Origin: GCA-2731375 sp964631725 | Lineage (GTDB): Bacteria; Pseudomonadota; Alphaproteobacteria; GCA-2731375 | Length of the DNA: 64,000 bases | Direction of reading: 5' to 3' | Assembly: GCA_964631725.1 (NCBI GenBank) | Contig: CAZVYX010000018.1 | Span: 38,538-102,537, forward strand | Shown here: in pieces, positions 51,780 through 59,255 of the stretch | Layout of the letters: every line of letters starts with the position of its first letter | How positions within the stretch are numbered: position 1 is the first letter of the stretch | Program-made: the position numbers and the translations under genes | Notes under the pieces: generated by a model | What the model saw: only the letters and a program-made list of their open reading frames with translations | The model's database searches: none | Told to the model about the DNA's origin: nothing

Positions 51780-52679
51780 ATGAGTGAGTTTGTACCGATT
51801 TACCGGGGCGGCGTGAATGCCTGGGAATGCGACGTCATGGGGCATCTTAACCTGCAGTTCTATGCCGCCAAGCTGTCCGAGGGTCTGGGCCATCTGTCCC
51901 TCACCCTGGGCCTGGCCCCGGATCAGGGTGCGTACTTGCGCCTCCGGCATGCCTTCAGCCGCTATCTGGGCGAACTGCATGCCGGCGCCGTGCTGGATAT
52001 TCGGGCCGGCGTACTGGCGGTGCAATCCGACACGATCGATATACTGGCCGAAATCGTAAATGCCGAAAGCGGCAAGGTATCGTCATCGTTCGAGCTGCGG
52101 TTCGACAATTTTGACCCCGAAGCCCAAGAAGCCATGCCCTGGCCCGACGAGACGCGCCAGCATATGACGGCGATGATCACAGAACGCCTCGACAATCCCC
52201 GGCCAGCCACGGTCGGTGGCCCGGTGCCTGAATATTCCGGTTCCCTGACGGGGCCGTTCGTCTCCTCCCGGGGCACGGTGGATAGCTGGAATTGCGATGG
52301 TCAGGGCCGGATGTCATTCCAGCAATATTATGCCATCGCCTCCGACGGCATCGGCACCGTCCGCCACCGCATGGGCATCACCCGCGATGTCGCCAAGCTC
52401 AATCAATGGGGCGGGGCGGCCCTGGAATACGACGTCCGCTTTCATGCCCCGATCAGCGCCGGCGATATCTACAGCCTGCGCACGGGCCTTATGAACCTGG
52501 GCGACAAGACCTTCCGCGTCGGGCATCAGTTCATCAACGACAGCAGCGGCGAACTGGCCGCGACCTTCGACATTGTCGCCTGCATGTTCGATCTGAAAGC
52601 CCGGCGCGCCATGACCATCCCCGACGATATCCGGGCCCAAGCCGAAACCCTGATGATCGCCTGGCCGCCGAAGCAATAA
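51780..52679 (+). CDS. Double-hotdog thioesterase-like protein
   Basis: 299 residues with two hotdog domains. The first starts at residue 5 (VPIYRGGVNAWECDVMGHLNLQFYAAKL). The second starts near residue 158 (FVSSRGTVDSWNCDGQGRMSFQQYYAIASDG). Both carry the WxCDxxGH/R-like active-site turn of 4HBT-type acyl-CoA thioesterases. The second lacks the His, so probably only one half is catalytic. It diverges from the ThDP enzyme gene. Substrate unknown. Confidence 0.82.
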   Translation: MSEFVPIYRGGVNAWECDVMGHLNLQFYAAKLSEGLGHLSLTLGLAPDQGAYLRLRHAFSRYLGELHAGAVLDIRAGVLAVQSDTIDILAEIVNAESGKVSSSFELRFDNFDPEAQEAMPWPDETRQHMTAMITERLDNPRPATVGGPVPEYSGSLTGPFVSSRGTVDSWNCDGQGRMSFQQYYAIASDGIGTVRHRMGITRDVAKLNQWGGAALEYDVRFHAPISAGDIYSLRTGLMNLGDKTFRVGHQFINDSSGELAATFDIVACMFDLKARRAMTIPDDIRAQAETLMIAWPPKQ

Positions 52680-52694
52680 TATTTTTTCGGAGCG

Positions 52695-53459
52695 CTACGG
52701 AGTTTTTCGGCTGCCCCGCCGCCGCGCCTTCCGTGAAAGCGCGGCCTTGATCGCCACGAGATCACCATCAAGTGCCGCATGGCCGTGCCACCACTGATAG
52801 TCGGGCGATTGGTGCCCGACGCCGAGGCGCAGGTTTCTCATGGACCGTGCGCGCATGGTCTCCAGCAACCGCCCGATCTCCGGTGGCGGCTTGGGGCCGG
52901 CGGCGGTGACGGCCTCCGCCAGTTTCATATGGGCGATCCCAAGCATGCGGCGGCCGGCGTCGAACATTGTCTCGATGTAGCGTGACGAATGGCAATCAGC
53001 ACACGCCGTCTGCAACACTTCGGTGGAGAGCAGCCGGCCGTGCGTGCCGTCATGCATGTGGCAGTAGGCGCAGGTCGGCGCCCGATAGTTACCCTCCCTA
53101 AGGCCCTGCGACCAATCCCAGCGCGGAGCCTCGAGGCCGGCAATGACCCCGTGTTTGGAGGTGATATAGCTGCGCGCCACCGCGCCCTGTTTGCCGCCGT
53201 GGCAATCGATGCAGCTTCCGGACCGGCGCGCCCGCGCGCCCACCGAGGCGTGGCGTTGGCCGTGGCAGGTGCGGCAGCCGGATTCCACCGCCGCGCCATG
53301 GGGACCGCTCCGCCAGGCGGCCGCCGCCTCGGCGTGGCAGCCGGTACATGCGCTATCCGTCAGCAGCTCATCGCCTGGCAGCTCCTTCGAAGCCGCCGGC
53401 AGGCTCCAGACCAGCAGCACGAGCAGTGCCGGGAGCACTTTCAGGCCGCTCCCGGTCAT
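52695..53459 (-). CDS. Exported pentaheme cytochrome c related to the HAO family
   Basis: 254 residues with a signal peptide (LKVLPALLVLLVWSLPAAS) and five CxxCH sites at residues 38, 62, 83, 130 and 153. The last four line up with hemes 5-8 of the octaheme neighbour: the third-to-fourth spacing is 47 residues in both, and PTCAYCHMH with the preceding WDW is shared. It looks like an HAO-family protein that lost the catalytic-heme region and became an electron carrier. The C-terminal 100 residues are helical then basic. ATG at 53459 overlaps the octaheme stop by one base. Confidence 0.9.
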   Translation of the reverse strand: MTGSGLKVLPALLVLLVWSLPAASKELPGDELLTDSACTGCHAEAAAAWRSGPHGAAVESGCRTCHGQRHASVGARARRSGSCIDCHGGKQGAVARSYITSKHGVIAGLEAPRWDWSQGLREGNYRAPTCAYCHMHDGTHGRLLSTEVLQTACADCHSSRYIETMFDAGRRMLGIAHMKLAEAVTAAGPKPPPEIGRLLETMRARSMRNLRLGVGHQSPDYQWWHGHAALDGDLVAIKAALSRKARRRGSRKTP

Positions 53460-54811
53460 CAATTATGCTCCCGGTTATGATCAGTATAGGGGCCGTGCAA
53501 CCACAGCGGCCTGGGGTCGATACGGTCGCCACTTGCCCGCTCCGCCCGGCCGAGCCCCCGCAGCACACCGGCCTCCCGGCGGATGCGTTCGAGATCGCGT
53601 TGCAGACGCTGATGGGCCGCGTCGGAAAACTGCCTGGCGCCATGGGCCGCGCCCTTATAGGCCGCCAGGTTGTCGAAGTACCACATCTCGAAATAGCCGC
53701 GCTCAATGCCCGAGACATTGTAAAACGCCGAAGCCTGGCCCTCGTAAAAGCCGATGCGCGCGATGGGCAGGTAATCTTCCGACCAGTCCACCGGATAGGG
53801 CGGCCGTTCGCCGGCCTTGGGATACAACAGCCCGTCGCCGCGCAGTGCCCGCAACTCGTCCTCGGCCTGATACAACAGGCTCCAGGCGCGCGATCTTTCC
53901 TGGTCAAGGCCGTCGAGCCAGCGGCGCGCCTGCTGTTCGTCGTGACAATCGGCGCAGACAGCGACCCAGCGCCGGCGCTTGACCTTGTTCTCCGCCGTCT
54001 TCGGATTCACCTCGCGGATGCCGAACTTAAATATCGCCTTGTCGGCCACCTGATGTTTGCCGGCGTGCATGTGGCAATAAGCGCAGGTAGGAGCGGGATA
54101 GTTGCCCTTAGCGAGCGGTTTGGTCCAATCCCATTGCGCGCCCTCGGCCAGGTATTTCTGCCCATGGGCGGAGGCAAAGTAGGTCTCGTCGTCGGGATGC
54201 GGCGGGCCGGAATGGCAGGTCAGGCAAGCCTCCGGCCGGCGTGCCTCGGCGGCGTCGAAACGATGGCGGGTGTGGCAGGAATCGCACTTGGTCGCCACCG
54301 AATGACATTGCAGGCAGGCCGCCACCTCGGCCTTGGGTTTGTCGACGAAGTGCTTGGCATCGACGGCCCGTTCCATGGCCAGGGCGTGGCTGGGAAAGCC
54401 ATAGCGCCGCTCGTCGAGAAAAGCGCTGTGCTGGCGTTGGTGACAGCCGCCGCAATCGGCCGGCGTTGGGAAGCGAAGATCCTGATGATCGCCGCCGTGG
54501 CAGGCGTCACAGGTTACCGCCGCGCCGTTGCCGGGCGCGGCATGGCGGCTTTGCCGCCAGTCCTTGACGATACCGGGAGTTATGGCTTCGTGGCATTCGA
54601 GGCATTCGGCACCGGTGAAACGTCCTTCGACCATTTCCCGCTCGGGCTGGTGATAGGTGCCGGGATCCCAATATTCATGCTCCGGACCGGGCCGCCACAT
54701 ATCGCCATACAGCCCCGTGCCCTTGGCGTTTTCGTCCATGCCGGCGCTGGCCGATGAAAACACGGATAGGAATAGACACGCCAGTAGCAGCAGCTTCAGC
54801 CGGTGAGGCAT
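53459..54811 (-). CDS. Exported octaheme cytochrome c of the hydroxylamine oxidoreductase family
   Basis: 450 residues with a signal peptide (LKLLLLACLFLSVFSSASA) and eight CxxCH motifs at residues 70, 101, 120, 166, 176, 196, 243 and 286. The arrangement CDSCHTRHRF, CLTCHSGPPHPDDETYF, CAYCHMHAGKH is that of HAO-type octaheme cytochromes. After the last heme about 160 residues form the helical domain, with YFEMWYFDNLAAYKGAAHG; Tyr385 there is a candidate for the heme cross-linking tyrosine of oxidative HAO. Whether it oxidises hydroxylamine/hydrazine or reduces nitrite, NO or a sulfur compound is open. ATG at 54811 overlaps the NapH-like gene by 16 bases. Confidence 0.9.
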   Translation of the reverse strand: MPHRLKLLLLACLFLSVFSSASAGMDENAKGTGLYGDMWRPGPEHEYWDPGTYHQPEREMVEGRFTGAECLECHEAITPGIVKDWRQSRHAAPGNGAAVTCDACHGGDHQDLRFPTPADCGGCHQRQHSAFLDERRYGFPSHALAMERAVDAKHFVDKPKAEVAACLQCHSVATKCDSCHTRHRFDAAEARRPEACLTCHSGPPHPDDETYFASAHGQKYLAEGAQWDWTKPLAKGNYPAPTCAYCHMHAGKHQVADKAIFKFGIREVNPKTAENKVKRRRWVAVCADCHDEQQARRWLDGLDQERSRAWSLLYQAEDELRALRGDGLLYPKAGERPPYPVDWSEDYLPIARIGFYEGQASAFYNVSGIERGYFEMWYFDNLAAYKGAAHGARQFSDAAHQRLQRDLERIRREAGVLRGLGRAERASGDRIDPRPLWLHGPYTDHNREHN

Positions 54812-55962
54812 AGGGAGGCCCATAACGCGGTGCCAAGTTCGAACGGCGTGCCGACGCTCTGGTGCGCCCACCACGACCCGGCGGCGACGAGAGCCAGCAG
54901 TCCAACCAGGACACCGGCGTGCCAGCGGCTTCGCGCTAATTTGCCGGCGGCCCAGTCGCGCAGCCAGGTCCGGTCCCGCCTGGCGGAGGTGAGGAGACTG
55001 CGGGCATCATTAAAGACCAGGCTTTTTCTGGCGCATTCGGTAACGCAGCGGCCACAACCCATGCAGTCGGCAACATCAATTCTGCCCTTGGCACGGCCCA
55101 GGGCGAGCACCGGAATGCCCATATCACAGACCTGGTTGCAGACACCGCAGTCGTTGCAGCTGTTGCCGTCGAATTCGATGCGGTAGAAGCCGATCCGGTT
55201 GAGCAGCCCGAAGGTCGAACCGAAGGGGCAGAGATAGCGGCAGTAGCCCCGGTTGCCGAGCACCGGGGCGAGCAGCATGGTGGCAAAATACGGCAGCACC
55301 GTAAGCAGCCCGAATATGCCGATGAAGGTGACCGACCAACTGTTCGGCGGAAACAGCAGCACCACGATGGCAACCATGTAGAGGCTGAAGAACAGCCATT
55401 TTGTATGGCGCAGTCGCCAGGCCCATACGCCCCTTGGCGTGACGTGGCGAAACGGGAAACCGACGGTCTCGCGGATGGCCACGCAGGCGCAGCCCCAACC
55501 GCAAATGACCCGCCGCCCGAACAACAATACCGCCGCCAACACGGCGAAGAAGGTCACCGTTCCCGGCGTATGCAGCGAGGGGAACACCGTCTGGCTGCCC
55601 AGGTAGCCGATATAGGGTTCGAAGAATGGCAGCAACCACGGGATCAGCCACCAGAGCACGCAGACGACGGTGACCAGCACCAACAGGCGCCGCTTGGTAT
55701 AGGGGTTCCTCTCGGCCATGATCCGCCAGCTTCCAAAGCCCAGGATGATGGCGTATTCGGTATAGCGGTTGAGCCATATCGGGCTGCCCCACCAGAACAG
55801 GTAGGTTTCGTTGAGCCAGCCCAGGAAGGCCCAGGCGAAGGCCGCCAGGCACAGCAACTGCAGCCACAAGGCATACCTGCCGCCAAGAGAGCGCTGTGTT
55901 GAAGCGGCCAGGCGCTTGGGCTTGTAGACGCCCGCCAGCCTGTCCACCGCCCTAACCGTCAT
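54796..55962 (-). CDS. NapH/NosR-like membrane polyferredoxin
   Basis: A 388-residue membrane protein with several helices in the first 250 residues, the cysteine motifs CGWGCAC and CRYLCPFG, and two C-terminal [4Fe-4S] ferredoxin motifs (CNDCGVCNQVC and CMGCGRCVTEC). A last helix near the C-terminus (VLVGLLALVAAGSWWA) closes it. NapH- and NosR-type proteins pass electrons between quinols and periplasmic reductases. It is the first gene of the operon and the likely link between the quinone pool and the two cytochromes. ATG at 55962 follows GGGAGA. Confidence 0.9.
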   Translation of the reverse strand: MTVRAVDRLAGVYKPKRLAASTQRSLGGRYALWLQLLCLAAFAWAFLGWLNETYLFWWGSPIWLNRYTEYAIILGFGSWRIMAERNPYTKRRLLVLVTVVCVLWWLIPWLLPFFEPYIGYLGSQTVFPSLHTPGTVTFFAVLAAVLLFGRRVICGWGCACVAIRETVGFPFRHVTPRGVWAWRLRHTKWLFFSLYMVAIVVLLFPPNSWSVTFIGIFGLLTVLPYFATMLLAPVLGNRGYCRYLCPFGSTFGLLNRIGFYRIEFDGNSCNDCGVCNQVCDMGIPVLALGRAKGRIDVADCMGCGRCVTECARKSLVFNDARSLLTSARRDRTWLRDWAAGKLARSRWHAGVLVGLLALVAAGSWWAHQSVGTPFELGTALWASLCLTG

Positions 55963-56068
55963 CGCCAGTCTCCCGTGCCAACGGCCTTGGCATTGAGCTT
56001 TTCCGCCACCGGGCCCGCGACACCGCTGCGGCAACATAGATGTTGACCGGTCTTGTCATATTTTCTAT

Positions 56069-56090
56069 TATTCAATTGATTAATTGAATA
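56069..56090. promoter_or_regulatory. 22-bp dyad in the divergent promoter region, likely ArsR-family operator
   Basis: TATTCAATT (56069-56077) and AATTGAATA (56082-56090) form a perfect inverted repeat around GATT. It lies in the AT-rich gap between the divergent NapH-like and ArsR-rhodanese starts, 61 bases before the latter. AT-rich dyads of this size are typical sites of ArsR-family repressors. Confidence 0.7.
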
Positions 56091-56151
56091 GTCAACCAAG
56101 AAGACGCAAATAGTGACGGCCAAGAATGGCACTGACGAGTGATATTGAGAA

Positions 56152-56832
56152 ATGACCGAGGCTTTTTCCGTCAAGAAGGCGTTGTTCGAGCAGTTCGCCC
56201 AGGTAGCGAAGGCGCTGGCCCATGCCAACCGCCTAGAACTATTGGAGTTTCTGGCCCAGGGCGAGCGCAGCGTGGAGGTCCTGGCCGGCCTTACCGGACT
56301 TTCGGTGGCCAATGCCTCGCAACATCTTCGCCATCTGGCGCGGGCCGGGCTGGTACGTTCGCGCAAGGATGGCCTTTACGTCCACTATGCCCTCGCCGAT
56401 GGCTCGGTCGTGGCGTTGCTGGGCGCCTTGCGCGGCGTCGCGGAGGCCAACCTGGCCGCGATCGACCGTCTGGTCGATACCTACCTGAAGGCCAAGGACA
56501 CACTTGAACCGGTATCACCGGAAGAACTTCTCGCCCGCGGCCGCCAGGGCCTCGTCACCGTGCTTGACGTGCGCCCGCCGGAGGAATACGCCGCCGGTCA
56601 CGTCGCCGGCGCGGTCAACATACCCCTCGCCGACCTGCAGCGCCGGATCGACGAACTACCGGCCGGCCAGGAGGTCATCGCCTATTGCCGCGGGCCCTAC
56701 TGCGTGCTGGCCTATGACGCCGTCGCGCTGCTGAGGGCCAAGGGCATGACGGCGCGGCGCCTCGACGGCGGATTGCCTGAATGGCGTTTATCCGGCCTGC
56801 CCGTGGACCAGGCCGCATCGGCCGCTACCTAG
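56152..56832 (+). CDS. ArsR-family regulator fused to a rhodanese domain
   Basis: 226 residues. Residues 10-90 are an ArsR winged helix (ALAHANRLELLEFLAQG, VEVLAGLTGLSVANASQHLRHLARAGLVRSRKDG). Residues about 120-220 are a rhodanese domain (VLDVRPPEEYAAGHVAGAVNIP, then active-site Cys179 in AYCRGPYC, with Cys184 nearby, and LDGGLPEW). A persulfide on Cys179 could be the sensed signal. Divergent placement beside the heme operon, across a dyad, points to local control. The ArsR part lacks obvious metal-site cysteines. Confidence 0.92.
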   Translation: MTEAFSVKKALFEQFAQVAKALAHANRLELLEFLAQGERSVEVLAGLTGLSVANASQHLRHLARAGLVRSRKDGLYVHYALADGSVVALLGALRGVAEANLAAIDRLVDTYLKAKDTLEPVSPEELLARGRQGLVTVLDVRPPEEYAAGHVAGAVNIPLADLQRRIDELPAGQEVIAYCRGPYCVLAYDAVALLRAKGMTARRLDGGLPEWRLSGLPVDQAASAAT

Positions 56833-56903
56833 CGCCTCAGCCTCATCCGTGATCAACAAATTACCGGCCAGGCAAACAGCACCTGGAACCGCCGGATACG
56901 CAC

Positions 56904-57764
56904 CTATTCGAACTCCCGCTCCCGCCACCAGGGGAAGAAATCCGGCATTTCTGTGCTGGGCTTCATGGTGTAGTTTCCGGGCCGCTTTTCCAGGAACGAC
57001 TGCACGCCCTCGTAAGCATCGGGCAGTTGCCCCATCTCACGGATGCCCCGGCTGTCGATCTTGTGCGCCTCCATGGGATGGTCGGCACCCAGCATCTTCC
57101 ACATCATGTGCCGGCACAGGGCAACGGACACGGCGGAGGTGTTTTCCGCGACCTCCCGCGCGATCGAGCGCGCCGTGGGGATCAGTTGATCCGGCGCCAC
57201 GACCTGGCTGACCAATCGGCCCTTAAGGGCCTCGTCGGCGGGAAAGACCCGACCGGACATAACCCATTCCATGGCCTGGCTGATGCCAACGATGCGGGGC
57301 AGGAACCAGGAACTGCAGGCCTCCATCACCACGCCACGGCGGGTGAACACCAGGCCGAAGCGGGCCTCGGTCGAGGCGATGCGGACATCCATGGGCAATT
57401 GCATGGTCACGCCGACACCAGCGGCGGGGCCGTTGACGGCGGCGATCAGCGGTTTCTTGGATTCGAACAAGCGCAGGCTGACGCGGCCGCCGCCGTCGCG
57501 CCATTGATCGATCTCGATTTCGTCATCCCGCTCCTTCATATCGAAGGTGGCGGCGCCCCGCGACAGATCGGCCCCGGCGCAAAAGCCCCGGCCCGCGCCG
57601 GTGAAAATCACGGCCCGTACATCATCGTCGGCGTCGGCCCGGTCCATGGCGTCGATAATCTCGTCCAGCATGACGTTGGTGAAGGCGTTCAGCTTGTCGG
57701 GCCGGTTCAAGGTAATGGTCAGAATGCCGTCTTCGACGTCGTACAAAATGTCCTGATAACTCAC
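56904..57764 (-). CDS. Enoyl-CoA hydratase/isomerase family protein
   Basis: A 286-residue crotonase-fold protein. ILTITLNRPDKLNAFTNVMLDEI is the usual opening. The oxyanion-hole segments are GAGRGFCAGADLS and AAVNGPAAGVGVTMQLPMDVRIAS. At the two catalytic positions it has VFTRRGVVMEACSSWFLPRIVG, with Glu in the second. GTG at 57764 follows GGAGAC and lies 2 bases after the AhpD-like gene stop. Substrate unknown. Confidence 0.9.
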   Translation of the reverse strand: MSYQDILYDVEDGILTITLNRPDKLNAFTNVMLDEIIDAMDRADADDDVRAVIFTGAGRGFCAGADLSRGAATFDMKERDDEIEIDQWRDGGGRVSLRLFESKKPLIAAVNGPAAGVGVTMQLPMDVRIASTEARFGLVFTRRGVVMEACSSWFLPRIVGISQAMEWVMSGRVFPADEALKGRLVSQVVAPDQLIPTARSIAREVAENTSAVSVALCRHMMWKMLGADHPMEAHKIDSRGIREMGQLPDAYEGVQSFLEKRPGNYTMKPSTEMPDFFPWWREREFE

Positions 57765-57766
57765 AA

Positions 57767-58336
57767 TTAGTCTCCTGCCGCGGCGCTGCGGGCGATCATT
57801 TCGGCCTCGACGCCATCTTCCATTTCGATGCCCATGGCATCGTTGAAGCGGTTGAAAAACCCGCACAGGGCGGTGCGCAGGGTCAATTCCACAATCTGTT
57901 CTTCACTGAAGTGTTGGTGCAACCTCTCGTGCATGGCATCACGGATGCGGCCCGGAGTTTCGGTCACCTGCACGGCGTAGTCACGCACCAGCAGGTCGAC
58001 CTCGTCAAAACCGGGCACGTCTTCCGCCAGGATATTTTCCGTTGCTTGCGCCGACAGCCCCTGATCCATCAAACGGGGGGCATGGTGGGCGACGCAATAT
58101 TCGCACTCGTTCAGTTTGGATACGACGACCAGGACGATCTCCAGATAGCGCTTGGGTAGGACCGCCTCGTCCGCCAGTTCCAATAACAGCCCCATGATGT
58201 GCCGCAGGGCCGGCGGACGGTGAGCGAAAATCTTCACCTGATTAAGAAACGGCCCATAATCCTCCGCAAAACGTCGATAGACCGGCCTGGCATCATCCGG
58301 CACCTCGTCGATTTCAACTTCGCGCACCCTTGGCAT
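57767..58336 (-). CDS. AhpD-like carboxymuconolactone decarboxylase family protein
   Basis: A 189-residue helical protein with the AhpD-type redox motif CEYCVAHHA (CxxC followed by His) and the conserved preceding region RYLEIVLVVVSKLNE. This form can act as an alkylhydroperoxidase-type thiol enzyme. LTLRTALCGFFNRFNDAMGI matches the closing helices of related proteins. ATG at 58336 (MPRVREVEI) was chosen with GGAAGA upstream; ATG at 58354 is possible. It is coupled to the enoyl-CoA hydratase gene. Confidence 0.87.
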   Translation of the reverse strand: MPRVREVEIDEVPDDARPVYRRFAEDYGPFLNQVKIFAHRPPALRHIMGLLLELADEAVLPKRYLEIVLVVVSKLNECEYCVAHHAPRLMDQGLSAQATENILAEDVPGFDEVDLLVRDYAVQVTETPGRIRDAMHERLHQHFSEEQIVELTLRTALCGFFNRFNDAMGIEMEDGVEAEMIARSAAAGD

Positions 58337-58418
58337 TTTCTGTCTTCCCATCATTGTCTGGATATGTTGCGGCGATGTTATACTGAGAGAGGATTTCGAC
58401 CAAGGATACAGGTGAGAC

Positions 58419-59255
58419 ATGGACTACGGTGTCGCGATTTTCCCAACCGATTATTCCATCACGCCGGCGGAACTGGCCGTTGCGGCGGAGGAACGGGGCT
58501 TTGAGTCCCTATGGTTCCCGGAGCATTCCCATATCCCGCTCTCCCGGCAGTCCCCCTGGCCGGGCGGCGGCGATCTGCCGAAGCAGTACTACGACTGCAT
58601 GGATCCCCTGGTCGCCCTGGCCACGGCGGCCTCGGTCACCAATTCCATCCGCCTGTGCACCGGCATCTGCCTGGTGATCCAGCGCGACCCCATTCAGTTG
58701 GCCAAGGAAGTCGCGACCCTGGACCAACTTTCCAACGGCCGCGTCGTGCTGGGCGTTGGCGGCGGTTGGAACGAAGAGGAAATGGCCGATCACGGCACGG
58801 CATTCAAAAGCCGTTTCCGCCTGATGGCCGAACGCATCGCCGCCATGAAGGTGATCTGGACCGAAAGCAAGCCCGAGTTCAGTGGCGAATTCGTCAACTT
58901 TCCGCCCATGATGGCCTGGCCGAAACCGATTCAGAAACCGCATCCTCCCGTCCTGGTAGGCGGCGGTTTCCCCCACGGTGCCAAGCGCGCCATCGAATAT
59001 GGCGACGGCTGGATGCCGTTGGGCGACAGAGGCTGGGACCCGCTGGAAACCCTGCCCAGGTTCAGGCAAATGGCGGCGGAGGCTGATCGGGATCCCGACA
59101 GCCTGGGCATCACCATTTTCGGCGCCGGGGACAACGGCGACGAGCTAAAGGCCAACCGGGATGCCGGCGTCAAACGCTCGGTCTTCCTCCTGCCTTCCGC
59201 TGGCAGGGACGAGGTATTGCCCCTGCTTGATCAATACACCAAGGCAATCGCCTAG
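58419..59255 (+). CDS. LLM-class (F420-dependent-type) oxidoreductase
   Basis: 278 residues, luciferase-like superfamily. Opening DYGVAIFPTDYSITPAELAVAAEERGFESLWFPEHSHIP, then RLCTGICLVIQRDPIQLAKEVATLDQLSNGRVVLGVGGGWNEEEMADHG (both in parts), fit the subgroup annotated as probable F420-dependent oxidoreductases. It overlaps the next, convergent LLM gene by four bases. Cofactor and substrate are not proven. Confidence 0.88.
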   Translation: MDYGVAIFPTDYSITPAELAVAAEERGFESLWFPEHSHIPLSRQSPWPGGGDLPKQYYDCMDPLVALATAASVTNSIRLCTGICLVIQRDPIQLAKEVATLDQLSNGRVVLGVGGGWNEEEMADHGTAFKSRFRLMAERIAAMKVIWTESKPEFSGEFVNFPPMMAWPKPIQKPHPPVLVGGGFPHGAKRAIEYGDGWMPLGDRGWDPLETLPRFRQMAAEADRDPDSLGITIFGAGDNGDELKANRDAGVKRSVFLLPSAGRDEVLPLLDQYTKAIA

